Assembly: GCA_030762175.1 (NCBI GenBank)
Contig: CM060840.1
Span: forward strand, 43,468,001 to 43,532,000
Origin: Metallyticus violacea
Taxonomy: Eukaryota > Arthropoda > Insecta > Mantodea > Metallyticidae
Length of the DNA stretch: 64,000 nucleotides
Direction of reading: 5' to 3'
Part shown: one piece after another, positions 59,808 through 64,000 of the stretch
Numbering within the stretch: position 1 is the first letter of the stretch
How the letters are laid out: each line of letters begins with the position of its first letter
The notes under the pieces: generated by a model
The model's input: the letters and a program-made list of their open reading frames with translations, nothing else
Database searches by the model: none
Told to the model about the DNA's origin: nothing
Position numbers and translations under genes: made by a program

Positions 59808-61072
59808 TACGAGGGTTACTTTTTAAGTTGTTACAAAAATTGGTAAAGAAACAGACAAACTGTTTATTGGTTTTCAATATATTCGCCTTTAAGATTTATA
59901 CATTTTTGCATGCTTTCAAATCAATTCTTAAAATATTTTTTCCGCCCTGAAGTTGGTATCTCAAAAACATTGTATCTCATGATTTATAAAGGTTTCAACA
60001 GCTTTTTGAGATGATGAAGATTGCTGTTCACGCTTTTTTTTTTCACATTAGGGAACAAAAAGAAGTCGTTAGGCAATAACTCAGGTGAATATGGGCAATG
60101 AGACATTAATTCGATTTTTGCTCCTTCAAATCAATTGTTTGACGTGCTGTGTGAGAGCTGACTTGTCATGATGAAGAATGATGCGATATTTTCGGTTTTT
60201 TTTTTTTTTTTTTCCTATTTCGTCGATGACTTCTGGCAAACAAACTGTTGCATATCATTCAGCATTAACCGTTCTGTGATTCACTAAAGGAGTGGTTGCA
60301 ACGTGTCCAGTAGTACCGAAGAAACAAAGGATTCCAAACGCTTCGTGAACGAACAACTTTTGTGGGATTCGGTTCTTGGAACACAGTGGATTGTTGTTTA
60401 GTGTCCGGTTCATACGAATATATCTTTTTCAATGTTATATACGGATTTTTCAGTTCCTCCCCCTCCTTTTTTTTACATAAATTAACAGGAACTTTTTTTT
60501 TAAGCTTCGGTCAAATTAAGCAGAATCCATTGGGAGCAGATCTTATCTTTTTCACAGCGAAAAGTTTACGCAAAATCGAATGTACTGCAGTCTTCGATGT
60601 GCTTAAGGATGCCTCTATCTCACTGTAATTCACATGTCAATCTTCTTCAATCATATTGCACAAGGCATCGATGTTTTTTGGAATGACAACCGATTTTTTC
60701 GACCTTCACGAAATTCATCACTGACGGACTCACGACCACGACAAAATTCTGCTGGTGCTTCATTACCAAAGTTGAACGAAGCGATTCTCTGCATTGCTAT
60801 TTAGTTATGCCTTTACTAAAATCGTAAACAACCATCCAACAAAAACCTTCACGTGAAATTTCCATTTTTTTTTCATATTAATTTGAACAGTGTTTTTAAC
60901 TCGTGAATAAGATTAGATATTACTATATTCTCCTTTGTTTAGACGCACACTGTAAACAACAATTTCTAAGCTGTTTTTATAATAACAAAAGTCAATTGTT
61001 TCGAAAACAACAATGGCATATATCAATAGCGCCGCTAATAGCGTAACAATTTAAAACATAATCCTTATAGTA
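59808..61072 (-). mobile_element. mariner transposon, full-length but dead
   Basis: TA flanks both ends. The left end CGAGGGTTACTTTTTAAGTT pairs with the right end, whose reverse complement is CTATAAGGATTATGTTTTAA and continues ATTGTTAC. The ends differ by substitutions and small gaps over about 28 bp. The total length of about 1265 bp is what is expected of a complete mariner. The transposase runs on the minus strand. The damage inside (see the transposase entry) rules out activity. Confidence 0.93.
59855..60800 (-). pseudogene. mariner transposase remnant (minus strand)
   Basis: Minus-strand pieces in order: IASFNFGNEAPAEF, SDEFREGR, ICSQWI with NLTEA, SVYNI, IYSYEPDTKQQST, EPNPTKVVRSRS, ATVCLPEVIDEI, RIILHHDKSALT, IELMSHCPYSPELLPNDFFL and a frameshifted C-terminus. 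This is the full mariner order. Of the three catalytic Asp, the second (HHD) and third (PND) are intact. The first is lost: the VTGDESW segment between SVYNI and IYSYEP is deleted. SPDL has become SPEL. There are several frameshifts, stops and a poly-T expansion near 60198. Confidence 0.9.
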
Positions 61073-61429
61073 CTCATCACTCACGCAACCTTTTCATGTA
61101 TGGCGAACGAGCCGCTAGTTCCGAGCATGTTCCCCGTTGATAGTGCAACCGAGAATAGCCTACCATCGTACAATAAAGCTGAATTATTAGCGAAAAAAAT
61201 CAAAACAAAAATAAAACAAAATATAAATTATAAAAAATTACCACTATATATGATAAATATTACACAAAAATTAAATAACAAAATAAAACGTCTAGAAGAT
61301 TTTATGTAACTAAAGGAGTACGAATAGGGTATTCTTTATTCGAAATATATCTTCCATTAAGGGTTCGGAAAAAGAAAGGTTCAAAAAAAAAAAAAAGGTA
61401 TTGCTACTAACTAGGATATCACATCCACT
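61073..61429. other. Unassigned DNA with a 69-codon frame
   Basis: A frame at 61100-61309 starts MANEPLVPSMFPVDSATENS and becomes Lys/Ile/Asn-rich. It has no motif I know. It sits between the mariner and the retrotransposon. Confidence 0.4.
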
Positions 61430-62490
61430 GTATTTTCCGATGACCAATTGCTAACAGTAAAAGATTATGAAAATATGGAATATATGGCATGCAAACTTTT
61501 GGAATAATAATTGAAATGGGGACTCGAAATTAACCTTATTTAAAAAAAACATGCAATAGATTCAGACTCACAAGATGTAGGTGATTTCGAAAAATGAAAT
61601 GGGAAGCATAAGTAATGAATACACATATTTAGGATTTAATGTTACTAAGAAAATAAATTATGAAAAGCATACAAACTGAGGAAAGGAAGATCAGTAATAT
61701 CAAAATTAAACAATATTTTAAGGGACAAATATATATTAAATCTTACACAAATACAACTTTATTATTACGAGCACAATAACTTATGGATAAGACGTTTGAC
61801 GTTTATAATAAAAAAATTCAAGATAAATTATATCCTACACATTTATTTGAGCAGGGGGGAGGCATTCGGCGAAAAATTCACGGAAAGATAAAATCAAAGT
61901 AGTATGCATAATATGAGAGAAAATGAAAGACAAAGAATGCATATTGGAGATACTTTTTTTTAATAGTGTTTAACGCCCGTTTTTACTACTGAGGCACCAC
62001 AGGCGGTGGACACTGATGATACATGAGATGAAATGATAAATTTGGAAGGAATTTTTGTTTAAGGAAGGAAACGTTCCAGGCCTAAGTTTAGGGTACTTCC
62101 CCGGCATTTGCCAGTTATGAGGATTGAGGAAAACCTGGAATAGGCCTCAATCAGGGAGGACGGTCCTGGTGGAATTCGAATCCCAGAACTTCCGCTCACG
62201 AGTCCGCGCCTTAACGACCTCGGCCACCCGTGTCAGTTTGAAGACAATGAAAAAGTAATTGATAGATAGGCCAAGAAGGTGTACGAAAGATTTGCTTTAG
62301 GAAGAAGAAAGAGGGAAGATCTAAATTAACGTGGATACAAGGAATAATTAGAATCAGAAAAAGTGGATTGGAAGATGGAACCTGATGAAAAAGGAATGCA
62401 CAACGGCTACTAAAAGATACAAATGGGTACAGAAAGGCACCTGAAAATATGAATAGGTGCAGAATGCACCTGAAAACATGATGATGAATT
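61430..62490 (+). pseudogene. RTE-like non-LTR retrotransposon RT remnant, split by a SINE
   Basis: Plus-strand pieces follow the reverse-transcriptase order after the catalytic site: YENMEYMACKLLE, KWGLEINLI, NEYTYLGFNVTKK, VISKLNNILRDKY. They match 'DxEYMLRKLxExYxKWGLxINxxKTE', 'xxFKYLGxxxT' and 'xxxLNxVLWxK'. The SINE at 61953-62234 interrupts the element. After it come FEDNEKVIDR, KKVYERFALGRRKRGRSKLT and W, matching 'RMEDNRxxKKVYEWxPxGRRxRGRPxxxW'. The element ends near 62490 in AAACATGATGATGAAT, close to the end of the 44385 fragment. The catalytic FADD region should lie just before 61430 and is not visible, so the copy is 5'-truncated. Confidence 0.83.
61953..62234 (-). mobile_element. 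SINE family 1, copy 6 (inside RTE-like element)
   Basis: A minus-strand, near full-length copy. It has GTTTAACGCCCGTTTTTACT at the 3' side, CCAGGCCTAAGTTTAGGGTA in the middle, and the B-box region GGAATTCGAATCCCAG (plus strand). On the minus strand the head reads ACGGGTGGCCGAGGTCGTTA. The flanking retrotransposon frames continue on both sides. A clean duplication is not obvious. Confidence 0.94.
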
Positions 62491-62587
62491 AAAAAAAAAA
62501 AAACTTCAGTTTTCATCAGATTGTAAAAGATCAATTTATTCAAATTTGGCTATGAAAATTACCTCTCCCACAAGTCCTCAACTTATA

Positions 62588-63535
62588 TCAAAACTTGCCA
62601 GTCTAAAAAACTGACTATTTAAAATTAATTTAATTTAAGGAAAAACAGTCAATTTAGATACTACGAGAGTATTTTAAAACTAGTGCTGCAGTTGATTTTA
62701 GGCATCACTTCCTCATCTCAGCCACACGAGTGGCCCAGGTTATAAGAAGCGGACTCGTGAGCGGAACGTCTGGGGTTCGATTCCCACCAGGATCGTCTTC
62801 CGTGACTGGGTTTTTTTTCAGGTTTTCCTCAGTCCTCATAAATAGCAAATGCCGGGGAAGCACTCTGAACTTAGGCCTGGAACTCTTCCTTCCTTAAAAA
62901 ATATCCTTTCCTAGTTTATCATTTCATCTCATGTATCATCAGTGTCACCGTCTGTGGTGCCTCAGTGGTAAAAACGGGCGTTAAACACCATTCAAAAAAA
63001 AAAATCCCATTTTGAAATGTCAAATGATGATACTTTATTATTACTTGGCAACCCTGGAGTATTGACCCCCCCCCTTTTTTTTCAAGGATTAAAACTATGA
63101 AAAGTGTGAAGCACATAATGTAATAGTTATGTTTTGGTAATTAAACCGTTTCCAAATGGAACGTAAGTAGGTTATCCAGAAGTTCAGAAATAGAATGTAT
63201 GACTGCCTAAACATCAATGGAGCACAGTTTGAACATAAAATTTAGTGCAAATTTAATATTATTTAAAATACATTTTCTTTTCATCCAACAATTGATTGAT
63301 TTATTTTATATTCTTTTTCAAATTCAAACAACAAAACTAACAGTTCAGGAAGTATACAAAATGTGATAATAATTAAATGACCTTTACAGTTTATGCATAC
63401 GTGTAATTGAAATTTTAAAGTAGTGCTGGCTGTAATTAAAGGGATGAAACCTAACATGTATTGAACGTCGGTTTTAAACTTTTTTTTTGTTTAAATTAAT
63501 TTTAAGTAGGTGCTCTGCAGACTGGCAAGTTTTGA
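62588..63535. mobile_element. Fold-back element, copy 2 (broken by a SINE)
   Basis: It ends in a perfect 17-bp inverted repeat: TCAAAACTTGCCAGTCT at 62588-62604 and its reverse complement at 63519-63535. Inside, AAAATTAATTTAA also pairs between the two ends. The left arm is interrupted by SINE 62724-63004 and resumes with CCATTTTGAAATGTCAAAT and TTGGCAACCCTGG. The right arm contains the GGGATGAAACCTAACATGTA block also found at copy 1. Without the SINE it is about 670 bp, close to copy 1. No ORF. The outer end repeat is well kept here, so it gives the best border for the family. Confidence 0.8.
62724..63004 (+). mobile_element. SINE family 1, copy 7 (inside fold-back element)
   Basis: A plus-strand copy. 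A worn A-box head, ACACGAGTGGCCCAGGTTAT, is followed by GCGGACTCGTGAGCGGAACG and the B-box region GGGGTTCGATTCCCACCAGG. The body is full and the end is AAACGGGCGTTAAACACCA with an A tail. It splits the left arm of the fold-back element. Confidence 0.95.
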
Positions 63536-64000
63536 AATAAAAGCACTGAATATCCAGAACAGGCGTTGTAAGATCCACTTGTTACAGGCGATGACGTTTT
63601 AAGTGAACAGGTTCACAAAATTGCCTTAACCTCTTCAAATATTATTATGCATTAATATGAAACTGCTGGCTAGCTGTGAATCCTTCAAGCTTTAAAAAAG
63701 TCTCAGCTCAAAATATTGGAAAGCAAGAAGGAAGAATATCTTTATTGTTAAATGCTCGCTGGTACAAGCCCACACTTAAGAGCTCCGTAATTTTTATGGA
63801 AGCATATATTCCTCGTCCTTCTTTAATATAGCAACTGTAACTATCTTGTAAAGGCACGGGAGAACTTGATTTTTTGAAGCATTTGGAAGCTTTCCTTCAA
63901 TAATGGCTGAACATTTAGAGGATGGTCTCCAAATTTATTAAAATAATTGTAAATCGTTTAAATCAAATTTGTATGTACTGTGAAAATGTAAAAACATATA
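63536..64000. other. Unassigned AT-rich DNA
   Basis: No gene or element recognised up to the window edge. Confidence 0.5.

Overview
This window looks like a gene-poor, AT-rich stretch of a large animal genome, most likely an insect or other arthropod. The evidence is eukaryotic: long non-coding stretches, no operons, dense microsatellites and homopolymers, RNA polymerase III-type (tRNA-headed) SINEs with target-site duplications, mariner and other DDE transposons, MITEs and non-LTR retrotransposon ends. The transposases resemble families common in insects. I cannot name the species. I recognise no intact conserved host protein-coding gene, and the longest open frame (153 codons) resembles nothing I know.

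Layout. 1-20000: mostly unassigned AT-rich DNA, with a non-LTR 3' end near 3.5 kb, three SINEs (5.9-6.5 kb and 12 kb), a DDE transposon remnant (14-15.2 kb), a non-LTR reverse-transcriptase tail (18.2-18.7 kb) and one possible spliced exon (19111-19214). 20000-32000: a fold-back element broken by a SINE, several SINEs, an inverted duplicate pair holding a 41-codon signal-peptide-like ORF (26.6 and 28.1 kb), a 446-bp MITE with a TATA duplication, and two unrelated tandem duplications. 32000-49000: unassigned DNA with a dispersed MITE pair (36.0 and 48.2 kb), a cluster of SINEs and retrotransposon debris at 43.5-46 kb, and a second MITE. 49000-64000: remnants of a DDE transposon, a hAT transposase, two mariners, two non-LTR elements and a second fold-back element, three of them split by SINEs.

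Two SINE families dominate. Family 1 (about 280 bp) has seven copies and a head with the A-box type GGTGGCCGAG. Family 2 (about 300 bp) has seven copies and a head with the A-box type GTGGTGTAGTGG. Three other tRNA-headed SINE types appear once each, plus one doubtful fragment.

Four SINEs sit inside older elements, which gives relative ages: DNA transposons, fold-back elements and an RTE-like retrotransposon arrived first, and the SINEs later. The leads most worth following are the fold-back family, the inverted pair with the small secreted-peptide ORF, and the near-complete but dead mariner at 59808-61072.
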